A stretch of DNA of 64,000 nucleotides from contig NZ_JACDSF010000013.1 of the NCBI RefSeq assembly GCF_013449685.1, forward strand, positions 68,267 to 132,266, in the 5' to 3' direction. Below, one piece after another: positions 8,354 to 17,760 of the stretch. Positions within the stretch are counted from its first letter, which is position 1. Each line of letters starts with the position of its first letter. Under the pieces are notes generated by a model, which was not told the DNA's origin, ran no database searches, and was given only the letters and a program-made list of their open reading frames with translations. This stretch comes from Pectobacterium brasiliense (GTDB lineage Bacteria; Pseudomonadota; Gammaproteobacteria; Enterobacterales; Enterobacteriaceae). The position numbers were made by a program, and so were the translations under genes.

Positions 8354-8366
8354 GCTATAAAGAAAT

Positions 8367-8390
8367 AAACGGGATAACGTTATCCCGTTT
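8367..8390. terminator. Terminator after the split-barrel gene
   Basis: AAACGGGATAAC (8367-8378) is followed at once by its exact complement GTTATCCCGTTT (8379-8390), a 24-bp perfect palindrome. It sits 14 bp after the stop codon. Confidence 0.75.
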
Positions 8391-8536
8391 ATATACAAAG
8401 CATAGCTTACAGCGACAGAACAATTACCATGCGGCCTGTTATGTTTTCGTTTTTTATTTCAGTGAAAATGGCGTTGATGTTTTTTAGCGGACGGCGCGTC
8501 CGTGCGGCCGTGTTGATAGGTATGGCGGGAGGCGAT

Positions 8537-9466
8537 CTACGACGTTTTTTCCTTCGGATCCAGAGCCCATTCCGCTTTACCTTTACCGGTATTTTTAGCC
8601 TGGTAAAGCGCGATGTCTACGCGTTTCATAAAGTGTTCGGTGGGTTCCTGCGGCTGTTTTTTACCGGCTCCAATGCTGACAGAAAGGTGGTGCATATTCT
8701 TGATAATGATAATGATTTTGTTCGCATTTTTTAGTACTTCTCTTGCCAGTTTCTCTGCCCGATCCTGTGTTCCGGCATACAGAATAATCGCGAACTCTTC
8801 GCCTCCGATTCGGGTTGCCACCACCTCACTGTTATCGAAGCGGGAAAGGATATGGCCGAATTTACTTAATACTTCGTCGCCTTTTATGTGTCCATATTTA
8901 TCGTTGATGACTTTAAAATTATCGATGTCGATAATAAATAAATAGGGTGATTTCGCTTCGAGTTTTTTTAATTCATTAATAAAGAATCGGCGATTAGGGA
9001 GTTGTGTTAGTTCATCGCTGAATGACTGTATTTTGGCTTCGACGTACTTATCGTTGATTTTATATATCAGATTGTAGACACCAAACCCGACGCCAAACAT
9101 ACCAATAATTCTCAGCAGATCCTCAACATAATATCCAACCAGCTTGGGCTGATAAATAAACTCATCCATAAGGTCAAACGTGGCTGAACATATCCAGACA
9201 TGTAGCCCGAGGCGAATGGATAAGGCTGAGGTATGGTTAAGTGAGATTTTACCGGTGCAGGACAAGATAAAAAGAAGAAAAACCAGCGCAACCGAGTCGG
9301 TATAAGAACCCGGATTATTATGCAGTTGCTCCTGAAAGTCGCGGTGTTTGAAGAATACGAGGTTGAATATAATGACCAACGTAGACAACAACAGGGCGAG
9401 CCTGACAGACGAGGAGGCTTTTTTATTTTTATCAATAAAGTCGTGGTCATACTCTTTAAAAGGCAT
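8537..9466 (-). CDS. Membrane-anchored diguanylate cyclase (GGDEF)
   Basis: A 309-residue protein. The N-terminal 150 residues carry several hydrophobic segments (for example LALLLSTLVIIFNLVFF and SVALVFLLFILSC). The C-terminal half is a GGDEF domain: DELTQLPNRRFF, IDIDNFKVINDKYGH and the active-site variant GGEEF at about residue 229. The intact G-G-E-E-F predicts c-di-GMP synthesis. The RxxD inhibitory site, expected nine residues before the first G, is replaced by NSEV, so product inhibition should be lost. The ATG follows AGGAG. It is an isolated gene. The membrane part has no domain I can name. Confidence 0.88.
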   Translation of the reverse strand: MPFKEYDHDFIDKNKKASSSVRLALLLSTLVIIFNLVFFKHRDFQEQLHNNPGSYTDSVALVFLLFILSCTGKISLNHTSALSIRLGLHVWICSATFDLMDEFIYQPKLVGYYVEDLLRIIGMFGVGFGVYNLIYKINDKYVEAKIQSFSDELTQLPNRRFFINELKKLEAKSPYLFIIDIDNFKVINDKYGHIKGDEVLSKFGHILSRFDNSEVVATRIGGEEFAIILYAGTQDRAEKLAREVLKNANKIIIIIKNMHHLSVSIGAGKKQPQEPTEHFMKRVDIALYQAKNTGKGKAEWALDPKEKTS

Positions 9467-9578
9467 TGCGGATCTCCTCTTGCATCACCTTTCAATCCTA
9501 CCATGAAACTCATTTAATACATTCAGCATCGTGGTATCGAGCGGTATAACTCATAGAATGACGTGATGTGCAAAAAGC

Positions 9579-9602
9579 AGACGCCCGATCGCTCAGGCGT
9601 CT
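9579..9602 (-). terminator. Terminator of the alcohol dehydrogenase gene
   Basis: AGACGCC (9579-9585) pairs with GGCGTCT (9596-9602). On the minus strand the hairpin is followed by GCTTTTTG. It sits just after the stop of the dehydrogenase gene. Confidence 0.65.
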
Positions 9603-9609
9603 TTACCGA

Positions 9610-10629
9610 TTAAAAATCAGCTTTCAGTACAACACGGTAGCGAGCTTTGCCGTCACGTACGTGCTGGATAGCATCGTTGATTTTCGACATCGGGAACAGC
9701 TCCGTCTGTGGCTTCACGTTGGCGCGTGCGGCGAGCTTCATCAGAGAACGCAGCTCATGCGGTGAACCGGTAGAAGAGCCGGAAACGCTGCGGTCACCCG
9801 CAATAAGCGTGAAGGCTGGAACGCTGAACGGCTTCATTACCGCGCCGACGGTATGGAATTTCCCGTTATAGGCGAGCGCGTTGAAGTAGGGCTGCCATTC
9901 CAGATCGACGCTCACGGTGTTGATGATGAGATCGAACTGGCCTGCCAGTGCGGTCAGCGCCTGCGGATCGCGGCTGTTGACGACTTTATCGGCACCCATC
10001 GCCAGCACTTCTTGCTCTTTGGCTGGGTTTGAGCTGAATGCCGTGACTTCACAGCCCATCGCGTGCAGAAGTTTAATCGCGATATGTCCCAGGCCGCCGA
10101 TACCGATCACGCCGACGCGGCTGGTTGCGGTGACATGATGCATTAACAGCGGCTTGAACACGGTGATGCCGCCGCACAGCAACGGACCCGCAGATTCGAT
10201 ATCAATGGAATCAGGAAGCGGGATCGCCCACTGCCAGTTCGCACGAATCTTATCGGCAAAACCGCCTTTATTCAGAATTGTCGGCACGCTGCCTTGCTGG
10301 CAGTTGGTTTGGCTACCGCTGATACAGGCATCGCAGTGCCCACAGCTGCGTGCCGTCCAGCCAATACCGACGCGCTGACCCACCTTTAATCCTTTGCTTT
10401 TTGCCGCGTCACCTAGCGCGTGTACGCGGCCAATCACTTCATGCCCGGCAACCAGCGGATAGCTCGACATGCCCCATTCGTTATCGATCATCGAGAGATC
10501 GGAGTGGCATACGCCGCAGTAATCAACCGTGACTTCTACGTCTTCCGCTTGCAGTTCACCCGCATCAAACTCATACAACTCCAGCGCTGCGCCTGCTTCC
10601 GGTGCGGCATAACTCTTTATCATCGTCAT
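9610..10629 (-). CDS. Zinc-dependent NAD(P) alcohol dehydrogenase (cinnamyl/YahK type)
   Basis: A medium-chain dehydrogenase of about 339 residues. The catalytic zinc ligands lie in CGVCHSD (near residue 40) and AGHEVIGRV. The structural zinc lobe is [15 protein letters not shown]. The Rossmann motif is [24 protein letters not shown] after the second strand (Ser instead of Asp) points to NADP(H), as in the YahK/cinnamyl alcohol dehydrogenase group. The ATG at 10629 is preferred because GAGGAG lies 6 bp before it. The likely role is reduction of aldehydes; the physiological substrate is unknown. Confidence 0.85.
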   Translation of the reverse strand: MTMIKSYAAPEAGAALELYEFDAGELQAEDVEVTVDYCGVCHSDLSMIDNEWGMSSYPLVAGHEVIGRVHALGDAAKSKGLKVGQRVGIGWTARSCGHCDACISGSQTNCQQGSVPTILNKGGFADKIRANWQWAIPLPDSIDIESAGPLLCGGITVFKPLLMHHVTATSRVGVIGIGGLGHIAIKLLHAMGCEVTAFSSNPAKEQEVLAMGADKVVNSRDPQALTALAGQFDLIINTVSVDLEWQPYFNALAYNGKFHTVGAVMKPFSVPAFTLIAGDRSVSGSSTGSPHELRSLMKLAARANVKPQTELFPMSKINDAIQHVRDGKARYRVVLKADF

Positions 10630-10794
10630 CACAATCTCCTCAGTATGGGTTTGATTAACTAGTCTAAAGGGTTATGACGTTTTTCTCTATGTCACAACGT
10701 GCCTGTGGTTTTTCATTTTGTATTAGGTGGGGAAGGGAGCTGGCAGCGCTTGCTTTACGTTACTCACTTACTTATGCTCCCAAACGTAGTACAT

Positions 10795-10872
10795 GACTCG
10801 GGGTGCCCTTCTTTGTGAAGGCTGAGAAATACCCGTACCACCTGATCTGGATAATGCCAGCGTAGGGAAGTC
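10795..10872 (+). ncRNA. TPP (thi-box) riboswitch
   Basis: The conserved core is present in order: ACTCGGGGTGCCC, then CTGAGAAATACCCGTACCACC with the CUGAGA loop, then TGATCTGGATAATGCCAGCG and TAGGGAAGT. These are the pyrimidine- and pyrophosphate-sensing arms of the thiamine pyrophosphate aptamer. It lies about 50 bp upstream of the thiM start. By analogy with enterobacterial thiM it most likely hides the ribosome site when TPP is high. Confidence 0.95.
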
Positions 10873-10922
10873 ACGGTATGCCCCACCGGTTGCCGCCTTC
10901 TTCCACGCCGGTTGGGAGACTT

Positions 10923-11717
10923 ATGAACACGCGACCCACCGACTTTTCTGCCGCTCAGGCAGCAACATCACTCACTCAATTCCGTTCTGCCTCGCCGCTG
11001 GTGCACTGTTTGACCAACGATGTGGTGCAATCTTTTACTGCTAATGTGCTGCTGGCGTTGAATGCATCACCTGCGATGGTGGTCGATCCTGAAGAAGCCG
11101 CGCAGTTCAGCGCAGTAGCGGATGCGCTGCTGATTAATGTCGGAACGCTGGAGCGCTCGCGTGCTGAGGCGATGCGGGCGGCGGTAAACAGCGCCCACCA
11201 GGCGAATACACCGTGGGTACTCGACCCGGTTGCCGTAGGCGGTTTGACCTTTCGTACTGAATTCTGTCGTGAACTGCTGGCAGGGAAACCTGCGGCGATT
11301 CGCGGCAATGCGTCTGAAATTATGGCGTTGGCGGGATTAACGGCACAAGGGCGTGGCGTGGATAGCGCCGATGATTCGCTGGCGGCTCTCCCTGCTGCAC
11401 GCGAGCTGGCACGGCGGGTGGGGACAATTGTTGCGGTGACCGGCGTGGTGGATTATGTCACGGACGGTGAGCGAGACATCGCGGTATCCGGCGGCGATAG
11501 CATGATGACGCGCGTGGTCGGTACGGGCTGTGCGCTATCGGCGGTCGTCGCGGGTTTTTGTGCTCTGGAGGGTGACCGATTATCCCATGTGGCGGCGGCG
11601 TGCTATGTCATGGCGTTAGCAGGGCAGCAGGCGGCCTCGATGGCGCAGGGGACGGGGAGTTTTATCCCTCATTTCCTCGATAGACTTTATACCCTGCGCG
11701 CGGAGGATCTGGCATGA
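10923..11717 (+). CDS. thiM: Hydroxyethylthiazole kinase
   Basis: A 264-residue protein that phosphorylates 4-methyl-5-(2-hydroxyethyl)thiazole, salvaging the thiazole half of thiamine. Ribokinase-like fold with [20 protein letters not shown] at the N-terminus, [12 protein letters not shown], and the phosphate loop [15 protein letters not shown] with its catalytic Cys. The ATG at 10923 is chosen because GGGAG lies 5 bp upstream and the length then matches E. coli ThiM; an in-frame ATG at 10878 lies at the riboswitch edge. The gene overlaps thiD by 4 bp (ATGA), indicating one thiMD operon under TPP control. Confidence 0.95.
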   Translation: MNTRPTDFSAAQAATSLTQFRSASPLVHCLTNDVVQSFTANVLLALNASPAMVVDPEEAAQFSAVADALLINVGTLERSRAEAMRAAVNSAHQANTPWVLDPVAVGGLTFRTEFCRELLAGKPAAIRGNASEIMALAGLTAQGRGVDSADDSLAALPAARELARRVGTIVAVTGVVDYVTDGERDIAVSGGDSMMTRVVGTGCALSAVVAGFCALEGDRLSHVAAACYVMALAGQQAASMAQGTGSFIPHFLDRLYTLRAEDLA

Positions 11718-12517
11718 AGCGTATCAATGCGTTGACGATTGCAGGCACCGATCCGAGCGGTGGTGCGGGTATTCAGGCGGATTTAAAAGCGTTTTCTGCG
11801 CTGGGCGCTTACGGCACCTCGGTCATTACCGCGCTGGTGGCGCAAAATACGCGCGGCGTGCAGTCCGTCTACCGGATTGAACCGGATTTTGTCGCAGCAC
11901 AGCTGGATTCCGTGTTGAGCGATGTGCGTATCGACAGCGCCAAGATTGGGATGCTGGCGCAGACCGATATTGTTGAAACCGTTGCCGAGCGCCTGCGTCG
12001 TTACGCGGTGCCTTTTGTGGTGCTGGACACCGTGATGCTGGCGAAAAGTGGCGATCCGCTACTTGCGCCGGAGGCGGTGGAATCGATCCGTCGTGAACTG
12101 CTGCCGTTGGTGTCCCTGATTACGCCCAATCTGCCGGAAGCCGCCGCGCTGCTGAATACGTCACCCGCCGCTAACGAACGGGAAATGCGTGAACAGGGGG
12201 AAGCGCTGCTGGCGATGGGCTGCCAGGCAGTACTGATGAAAGGCGGTCACCTCAGCGAAGCGGAAAGTCCGGATTGGCTGTTCAGTCGACAGGCTGAACC
12301 GCAGCGCTTTAGCTCTCCGCGCGTGAATACACGCCATACGCACGGCACTGGCTGCACGCTGTCTGCTGCGCTGGCCGCGCTGCGACCACGTCATGCTAGC
12401 TGGGGGGAAACGGTCAAGGCAGCGAAGGACTATTTACAGCAGGCGCTACAGCAGGCCGACACGCTGGAGGTTGGGCACGGCATCGGCCCTGTTCATCACT
12501 TCCATCGCTGGTGGTAA
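11714..12517 (+). CDS. thiD: Hydroxymethylpyrimidine / phosphomethylpyrimidine kinase
   Basis: A 267-residue protein that phosphorylates the pyrimidine half of thiamine (HMP to HMP-P to HMP-PP). Visible motifs: the N-terminal [43 protein letters not shown], and the anion-hole block [14 protein letters not shown] near the C-terminus. Usual length. Translationally coupled to thiM through an ATGA overlap. Both products feed ThiE elsewhere in the genome. Confidence 0.96.
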   Translation: MKRINALTIAGTDPSGGAGIQADLKAFSALGAYGTSVITALVAQNTRGVQSVYRIEPDFVAAQLDSVLSDVRIDSAKIGMLAQTDIVETVAERLRRYAVPFVVLDTVMLAKSGDPLLAPEAVESIRRELLPLVSLITPNLPEAAALLNTSPAANEREMREQGEALLAMGCQAVLMKGGHLSEAESPDWLFSRQAEPQRFSSPRVNTRHTHGTGCTLSAALAALRPRHASWGETVKAAKDYLQQALQQADTLEVGHGIGPVHHFHRWW

Positions 12518-12725
12518 ATATGATATGCCCTCAATCCTTCGCACTGCCGGCTTCCTGCCGTTTGACGTATGGCGGGTATAAGTAAATTGACTTGTACTTT
12601 GTGTGACACATTTGCCAGTAATTTCAAAGTAAATTAAGCGTCTTCGGCATAGACAGTGCGTGAACCTCCGGTTACTTTGCTGTGAAATCTTGGCGTTAAT
12701 GTGAAATAGGGTGTGGGGATAACAT

Positions 12726-13133
12726 ATGGCAGGTTCTGCTCGCAGTGCGATGGCTGCCAAGGCGCTTCAGACGATACTCAATATCGGCCTGCTAGTGCTG
12801 GCGATCATTTTAGTGATTTTTTTAGTCAAGGAAACGTTCCATCTGGCGAAAGTGCTGTTGATCTCCAACGAGAAAGATTCCTCCTATCAACTGATAGAAG
12901 GCATTGTGATCTATTTCCTGTATTTTGAGTTTATCGCGCTGATCGTGAAGTATTTCCAGTCCGGCTATCACTTCCCGCTGCGCTACTTTATCTACATCGG
13001 CATTACGGCGATCATTCGCCTGATTATTGTCGATCACAAAAGCCCGTCGGATACGCTGGTCTATTCCGCGGCGATCCTGCTGCTGGTGGTAACGCTGTAC
13101 CTGGCAAACAGTAATCGCCTTAAGCGGGAATAG
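12726..13133 (+). CDS. psiE: Phosphate-starvation-inducible protein PsiE
   Basis: A 135-residue inner-membrane protein with four hydrophobic segments: [43 protein letters not shown] and [15 protein letters not shown]. The sequence between them ([19 protein letters not shown]) is the PsiE signature. GGGGAT precedes the ATG at good spacing. In E. coli the gene is Pho- and CRP-regulated, with unknown biochemistry. I could not find a convincing Pho box in the 208 bp upstream. Lipid kinase gene yegS converges with it. Confidence 0.9.
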   Translation: MAGSARSAMAAKALQTILNIGLLVLAIILVIFLVKETFHLAKVLLISNEKDSSYQLIEGIVIYFLYFEFIALIVKYFQSGYHFPLRYFIYIGITAIIRLIIVDHKSPSDTLVYSAAILLLVVTLYLANSNRLKRE

Positions 13134-13161
13134 TAGAAACAGGAATAGTCGAAACGCGCTG

Positions 13162-14061
13162 CTATTCCAGCAGCGAGCATTGCGGTGGCAGCCGGCAGTG
13201 AATCGCTGCTGGAAGCACCTCGATATGGAAGCGTTTGGCGCTGAGCGGCTCGCCGTCCAGATTAAACGTCATATCATCCGGGGTGGTGATCTCCAGCCAC
13301 GGCAGGGTAGCGGAAATCATGTTCTGGTTTTCGCTGCCGGTGAACCAGGCTTGCAGCATATTCGGCAGCAGCTCGGTTGCCGACAGCACGCTCAGTTCCA
13401 GTAGCCCATCGTTGATCAGCGCCTCTGGGCAAAGCTGCTGTCCGCCGCCCGCCTGACGGCCATTCCCCACCGCGATAACCAGCGTATCGCCTGACCAGTG
13501 AAAATCTGGCCCACGAATCTCACAGCGTTCGGCTTGCAGCATGTCCATGCGAAAGAGCGCGTGCAGCACGTAAGACGCACTCCCCAGCGCCGCCTTCATC
13601 TTGGCCGGTGTTTCGGTGGTAATGCGCGTGGCAAAGCCGCCCGTCGCCATGTTGATGAAATAGTGTTCATCGTTCACCTTGGCGACATCGATGGCGGTAG
13701 CGCGGCCTTTGATCGCCAGCGTCAGCGCATTGTGCGTCTCCATCGGAATCTGGCAACTGGTGGCAAAATCGTTGGCGGTACCCAGTGGCACGATTCCCAG
13801 ACACGGTCGCACCGCTTCCGGTTGCACCGCTAAGGCGGCGGCGACTTCATTGACGGTACCGTCGCCACCGGCGGCGATCACGTTATCCGCGTTGAGCTGA
13901 ATCGCCTCTTCGACATAGCGTTTGGCATCGCCGTATTCCCAGGTCACGCGCACATCTAGCGTATAGCCGTCCTTGCGTAGCTCATCAATGGCTTCGCGAA
14001 GTTCTTCATTACCCGCACTTTTTCCATTTAAAATCAGCAGTGTGATTGGATTTTTTTCCAT
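13162..14061 (-). CDS. yegS: Lipid kinase YegS
   Basis: A 299-residue member of the diacylglycerol kinase catalytic family, a cytoplasmic protein reported to phosphorylate phosphatidylglycerol in E. coli. The nucleotide-binding block [15 protein letters not shown] is clear, preceded by [10 protein letters not shown] at the N-terminus. [13 protein letters not shown] is the second conserved loop. The ATG follows GGAG. As in E. coli, it is near trhP with the CyaR sRNA gene in between, all on the same strand. Confidence 0.93.
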   Translation of the reverse strand: MEKNPITLLILNGKSAGNEELREAIDELRKDGYTLDVRVTWEYGDAKRYVEEAIQLNADNVIAAGGDGTVNEVAAALAVQPEAVRPCLGIVPLGTANDFATSCQIPMETHNALTLAIKGRATAIDVAKVNDEHYFINMATGGFATRITTETPAKMKAALGSASYVLHALFRMDMLQAERCEIRGPDFHWSGDTLVIAVGNGRQAGGGQQLCPEALINDGLLELSVLSATELLPNMLQAWFTGSENQNMISATLPWLEITTPDDMTFNLDGEPLSAKRFHIEVLPAAIHCRLPPQCSLLE

Positions 14062-14171
14062 GATCTATTTCTCCTAAGCAGGATAGTGGAGTTAATAATA
14101 GTCACTAAATCGGCAGGTAGAAATCAGAAGAGTCGATGAATGTTTACGGCGAGAAAAGGAGGATGCGGAAG

Positions 14172-14266
14172 AAAAAGAAAAGCCAGCTCAAGGGAGATTG
14201 AGCTGGCCAAGGAGGTGGTTCCTAGTAGTATCACTACGCTTATTTTTCGTTCTATGTTTTCTCAGC
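14172..14266 (-). ncRNA. cyaR: CyaR (RyeE) small regulatory RNA
   Basis: The minus strand reads GCTGAGAAAACATAG at the 5' end, then the CyaR hallmark AGGAACCACCTCCTT (plus-strand 14209-14223). An intrinsic terminator follows: GCCAGCTCA/TGAGCTGGC with loop ATCTCCCT, then a T-rich tail. The ACCUCCU stretch pairs with ribosome sites in known targets. Location immediately downstream of trhP (yegQ) matches E. coli. A -10 box (TAGTAT) spans 14278-14273, seven bases before the start. The terminator stem differs from E. coli but still pairs. An Hfq-dependent repressor of porin and metabolic mRNAs by family; exact ends are inferred. Confidence 0.92.
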
Positions 14267-14299
14267 GACGCAATACTAACCACAAGACCGGCTAATTGA

Positions 14300-14315
14300 T
14301 GTGATCTGTTTCTAA
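14300..14315 (-). promoter_or_regulatory. CRP site at -41.5 of cyaR
   Basis: Plus strand TGTGATCTGTTTCTAA has one perfect half site (TGTGA) and one weak one. Its centre (14307.5) is 41.5 bp from the inferred cyaR start, exactly the class II activator position. CyaR is known to be cAMP-CRP dependent. Confidence 0.75.
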
Positions 14316-14476
14316 TATTCGTTAAAAAACCCTGAGCTTTGTAACGGTACCCTTGGGTGTTTGATGCACTTATTCGTAGCAGGTAAGGTGTGGTGATAGG
14401 GGAGCATACCGTAAAGGAAAGAGGGGGCTGACGAACGGGGGAGCCGGATGGCTGGGCATCCGGCGATATTACCGGT

Positions 14477-15838
14477 TTATTCCACGTTCGGGTTGCGCGT
14501 GGTGGTGCCCGGCAGATTGCGCAACAGTAGCGCATAATCCAGCGAGACATCATCCGGCACGGGCAGATAGACGATATGGCCGTTACCCGGTGCGACATCG
14601 GTCGGCTGCCCTTTGGCATTCTGCATCGTGTCGAGGGTGAATTGAATATTGCCGTTCGGCGTCATCATCTCCACGCTGTCGCCGCAGGAAAATTTGTTCT
14701 TCACATTGACTTCTGCCAGCCCATCGCGGCGCACGCCGGTGAATTCACCAACAAACTGCTGACGGTCGGAAACGGAATAGCCGTAGTCGTAGTTCTGGTA
14801 ATCTTCATGCACGTGGCGACGCAGGAAGCCTTCGGTATAGCCACGGTGTGCCAGACCTTCCAGCGTTTCCAGCAGCGTTGAATCGAACGGTTTACCGGCT
14901 ACTGCGTCGTCAATGGCGCGACGATAAACCTGTGCGGTACGAGCGCAATAATAGAATGACTTGGTGCGGCCTTCGATTTTCAGCGAATGAACCTGCATTT
15001 GCGTCAGGCGTTCAACGTGCTGAATGGCACGCAGATCGCGGGAGTTCATGATGTAGGTGCCGTGCTCATCTTCAAAGGCGCTCATGTACTCGCCGGGACG
15101 CATGTTTTCTTCCAGCATAAAGACTTTGTCGGTCGGTTCGCCGATGCCCAGCACGGGTTCAACGTTTTTCACCGCGATAGGCTCGTGCTGATGGACGATA
15201 TTCCCGACCTCGTCCTCTTTGCCTTCCTGAACCTTATATTCCCAGCGGCAGGCGTTGGTGCAGGTGCCCTGATTCGGATCACGTTTGTTGATGTAGCCGG
15301 ACAGCAGGCAGCGACCGGAATACGCCATGCACAGCGCGCCGTGAACGAAAATCTCCAGTTCCATATCCGGGACGTTCTGGCGGATTTCTGCAATCTCTTC
15401 CAGCGACAGTTCGCGGGACAGAATCACACGCGTTAGCCCCATTTGCTGCCAGAATTTCACCGTCGCCCAGTTGACCGCGTTGGCCTGAACGGAAAGGTGA
15501 ATATCCATCTGTGGGAAGTTTTCCCGCACCAGCATGATCAGGCCCGGATCGGACATGATCAGCGCATCGGGCCCCATTTCGATCACGGGTTGCAGGTCAC
15601 GCAGGAAGGTTTTCAGTTTGGCATTGTGCGGTGCGATGTTAACGACGACGTAGAATTTCTTGCCCAGTTCATGCGCTTCGTTAATGGCTTGTGCCAGCGT
15701 CTGATGGTTGAATTCGTTATTGCGCACGCGCAGGCTGTAGCGGGGTTGACCGGCATAAATCGCGTCCGCGCCATAGGCAAAGGCGTAGCGCATATTTTTC
15801 AGCGTACCGGCCGGAGAAAGCAGTTCCGGTTTAAACAT
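14477..15838 (-). CDS. trhP: tRNA U34 hydroxylase TrhP (YegQ), peptidase U32 family
   Basis: A 453-residue protein, the same length as E. coli YegQ. It works in the prephenate-dependent hydroxylation of uridine 34 that starts cmo5U/mcmo5U synthesis. N-terminal ELLSPAGTLKNMRYAFAYGA begins the TIM-barrel-like U32 domain. Cysteines in HGALCMAYSGRC and NQGTCTNACRWEY are the four ligands typical of U32 enzymes with an iron-sulfur cluster. The C-terminal part (from about 340) is the U32 beta-barrel extension. A single gene; the sRNA cyaR follows on the same strand. Confidence 0.95.
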   Translation of the reverse strand: MFKPELLSPAGTLKNMRYAFAYGADAIYAGQPRYSLRVRNNEFNHQTLAQAINEAHELGKKFYVVVNIAPHNAKLKTFLRDLQPVIEMGPDALIMSDPGLIMLVRENFPQMDIHLSVQANAVNWATVKFWQQMGLTRVILSRELSLEEIAEIRQNVPDMELEIFVHGALCMAYSGRCLLSGYINKRDPNQGTCTNACRWEYKVQEGKEDEVGNIVHQHEPIAVKNVEPVLGIGEPTDKVFMLEENMRPGEYMSAFEDEHGTYIMNSRDLRAIQHVERLTQMQVHSLKIEGRTKSFYYCARTAQVYRRAIDDAVAGKPFDSTLLETLEGLAHRGYTEGFLRRHVHEDYQNYDYGYSVSDRQQFVGEFTGVRRDGLAEVNVKNKFSCGDSVEMMTPNGNIQFTLDTMQNAKGQPTDVAPGNGHIVYLPVPDDVSLDYALLLRNLPGTTTRNPNVE

Positions 15839-15996
15839 GGTATCTCTCGATTCTGATCACAAGTCAGGCTGCTCCACGGCGGGGGCAGTAAAGGCGGAGG
15901 ATTCTAGCGCTAATAGGGGGAAATTACAGTAGACGACACACGAAATGTGGGGCCCTTGTTTGATGTAAATCAATTTTTTGACCTAAATAAAAGAAT

Positions 15997-16020
15997 GGCC
16001 TGCCATTAATAGAGCAGGCC
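15997..16020 (-). terminator. Terminator of the hydroquinone reductase gene
   Basis: GGCCTGC (15997-16003) pairs with GCAGGCC (16014-16020). On the minus strand the stem is followed by ATTCTTTTATTT, 14 bp after the stop codon. Confidence 0.75.
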
Positions 16021-16033
16021 GGATAAAGCAGGA

Positions 16034-16993
16034 TTAACGCGTCGCGATACGGGATTTTCCGAACGTTTCGCGGTTGTGGAGCTGATATAAATCGACCTGT
16101 GGGCCAACCGGCACAATCTGCGTCGGGTTCAGCCAGGCAATACCGTAATAGCCTGCTTTGATGTGGTCGATATTGACCGTCTCCGCGACGCCCGGCCACT
16201 GGTACAGTTCGCGCAGGTAGTTCGACAGGTTCGGGTAGTCGGCAATGCGCTTCAGGTTACATTTGAACGCGCCGTGGTAGGCCACGTCAAAACGTACCAG
16301 CGTGACAAACAGGCGCCAGTCGGCCTCGGTCAGCGTGTCGCCCAGCATATAGCGATGGCTGCCAAGATGCTCGTCCAGTTCGTCCAGTGTGGTGAAGAGC
16401 GTGGTGACGGCATCGTTATAGTGTTCCTGCGTTTTGGCGAACCCAGTTTTATACACGCCGTTGTTGACGTTGTGGTACACGGTTTCGTTCCAGCGGTCGA
16501 TCTCGCTGCGCCGTTCTGACGGGTAGAAATCGAGCCGATTGCCGGTCAGATCGTTAAATTCGCTGTTCAGCATGCGGATAATGTCCGCCGATTCGTTATT
16601 TACGATGCGGCCTTCCATCCGATCCCACAGCACAGGCACTGACACCTTTCCGGTATAGTCGGGCACGCTGGCGGTGTAGAGCTGGTGCAGGTAGTGAATC
16701 TCACCCACGTGCTCGCCGGCATCCTGTGGCGTGGCAAATTCCCAGCCGTTATCCGCGATGCGCGGGTTGGCAACGGAGAGCGAAATGATATTCTCCAGCC
16801 CTTTCAGCTTGCGGAAAATCAGCGTGCGCGATGCCCACGGGCAGAGGTAGGAGACAAAAAGCTGATAACGACCGGCTTCTGGCACCAGCTCGGTTTGCCG
16901 AAATTTGGTCTCTTCGCGGTGGAACGCCCCGTTTTTGATCTCTTCCGCCGCGACATCGCCATTAACCCATTTGCCATTCACTAAGCCTGACAT
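16034..16993 (-). CDS. Glutathionyl-hydroquinone reductase (YqjG type)
   Basis: A 319-residue Xi-class glutathione transferase that reduces glutathionyl-hydroquinones. The thioredoxin-like N-terminal half carries the catalytic Cys in LCPWASRTLIFRKLKGLE (CPWA motif; the usual next residue His is Ser here). VPVLWD and NESADIIRMLN form the glutathione site. The all-helical C-terminal half contains ADWRLFVTLVRFD. It stands alone with its own terminator. In E. coli two paralogues exist (YqjG and YfcG-like enzymes differ); the CPWA motif fits the YqjG group. Confidence 0.88.
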   Translation of the reverse strand: MSGLVNGKWVNGDVAAEEIKNGAFHREETKFRQTELVPEAGRYQLFVSYLCPWASRTLIFRKLKGLENIISLSVANPRIADNGWEFATPQDAGEHVGEIHYLHQLYTASVPDYTGKVSVPVLWDRMEGRIVNNESADIIRMLNSEFNDLTGNRLDFYPSERRSEIDRWNETVYHNVNNGVYKTGFAKTQEHYNDAVTTLFTTLDELDEHLGSHRYMLGDTLTEADWRLFVTLVRFDVAYHGAFKCNLKRIADYPNLSNYLRELYQWPGVAETVNIDHIKAGYYGIAWLNPTQIVPVGPQVDLYQLHNRETFGKSRIATR

Positions 16994-17163
16994 CGTTTTT
17001 CCCCTTATCTGTTCTGTTGCAGGTGACCCAAGTCCCGCACGCCGTGCGGGGTGATACCCGTTATTATTGTAGGCTTAAAAGAGTAACAGCCTTGGGAAAA
17101 GAGAAAATGACAAAATTTTCATTAAGTCAGACAGTATTTTTGACCAGACTGAGAAGGGGTTGG

Positions 17164-17715
17164 CTAACGTTTAGCCGCTAGCAGGCCGTAGAGCGCAGAG
17201 TCGGACACCTCGCCGTCGACGATCCAACGCTGTTTCAATAGCCCTTCCTGCGTGAATCCCAGTCGTTCCAGCGAGCGGGCTGACGCCACATTACGGGGAT
17301 CGATTTCGGCTTCCAGTCGGCTAAGTCCTGCCGTTTCAAAGGCAAAATCCCGCAGCGTAGAGAGCGCTTCCGCCATATAGCCTTTGCCTTGCGCGCTCGC
17401 CGCCAGACAGTAGCCGATTTCGGCGCGTTTAGACTCAATCTCAAGGTTGAACAGCACGCAGGTGCCGATCAGCTCGCCGCTTTCTTTAACTTCCAGACCC
17501 AGCTTCATATGCTGCCCGGCGCACTGCGCGCTCCAGTATTCGTCAATTGCGTCGTGCGCCTGCTCGATGCGCTGCCAGGGAGGATGGTTCCAAAAGCGCA
17601 TCACAACCGGATCGGACATAAAGGCGAACAGCGCTGGCGCATCATCACGATAAAGCGGGCGCAGCAGCAGGCGAGGCGTCTCGATTTTGGTGGTTTCGGA
17701 AAATAGCGCAGTCAT
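17164..17715 (-). CDS. GNAT N-acetyltransferase (RimJ/RimL-like)
   Basis: A 183-residue protein. It begins with ETPRLLLRPLYRDDAPALFA, the strand-helix typical of RimJ/RimL acetyltransferases. The acetyl-CoA loop is ASAQGKGYMAEAL. The end NVASARSLERLGFTQEGLL is the last conserved helix. The substrate is unknown; relatives acetylate ribosomal proteins, antibiotics or small amines. It lies 45 bp downstream of baeR on the same strand and could be read from it. Confidence 0.85.
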   Translation of the reverse strand: MTALFSETTKIETPRLLLRPLYRDDAPALFAFMSDPVVMRFWNHPPWQRIEQAHDAIDEYWSAQCAGQHMKLGLEVKESGELIGTCVLFNLEIESKRAEIGYCLAASAQGKGYMAEALSTLRDFAFETAGLSRLEAEIDPRNVASARSLERLGFTQEGLLKQRWIVDGEVSDSALYGLLAAKR

Positions 17716-17760
17716 TATCGTGAAAGCCTCTTTTTCGTGTGCATCATAAGGCGCTGGGCG

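Noticed and set aside
12518-12725. Possible Pho box before psiE
   Set aside because: TGTGACACATTTGCCAG only loosely resembles the consensus. It is too weak to list.
14188-14619. A 143-residue open frame overlapping cyaR and the end of trhP
   Set aside because: It runs through the sRNA and its terminator, is Arg/Ser-rich without domain features, and overlaps trhP in another frame.
17034-17050. CCCGCAC/GTGCGGG hairpin upstream of the hydroquinone reductase gene
   Set aside because: It has no T tract on either strand and no known regulatory motif, so I do not call it a terminator or riboswitch.
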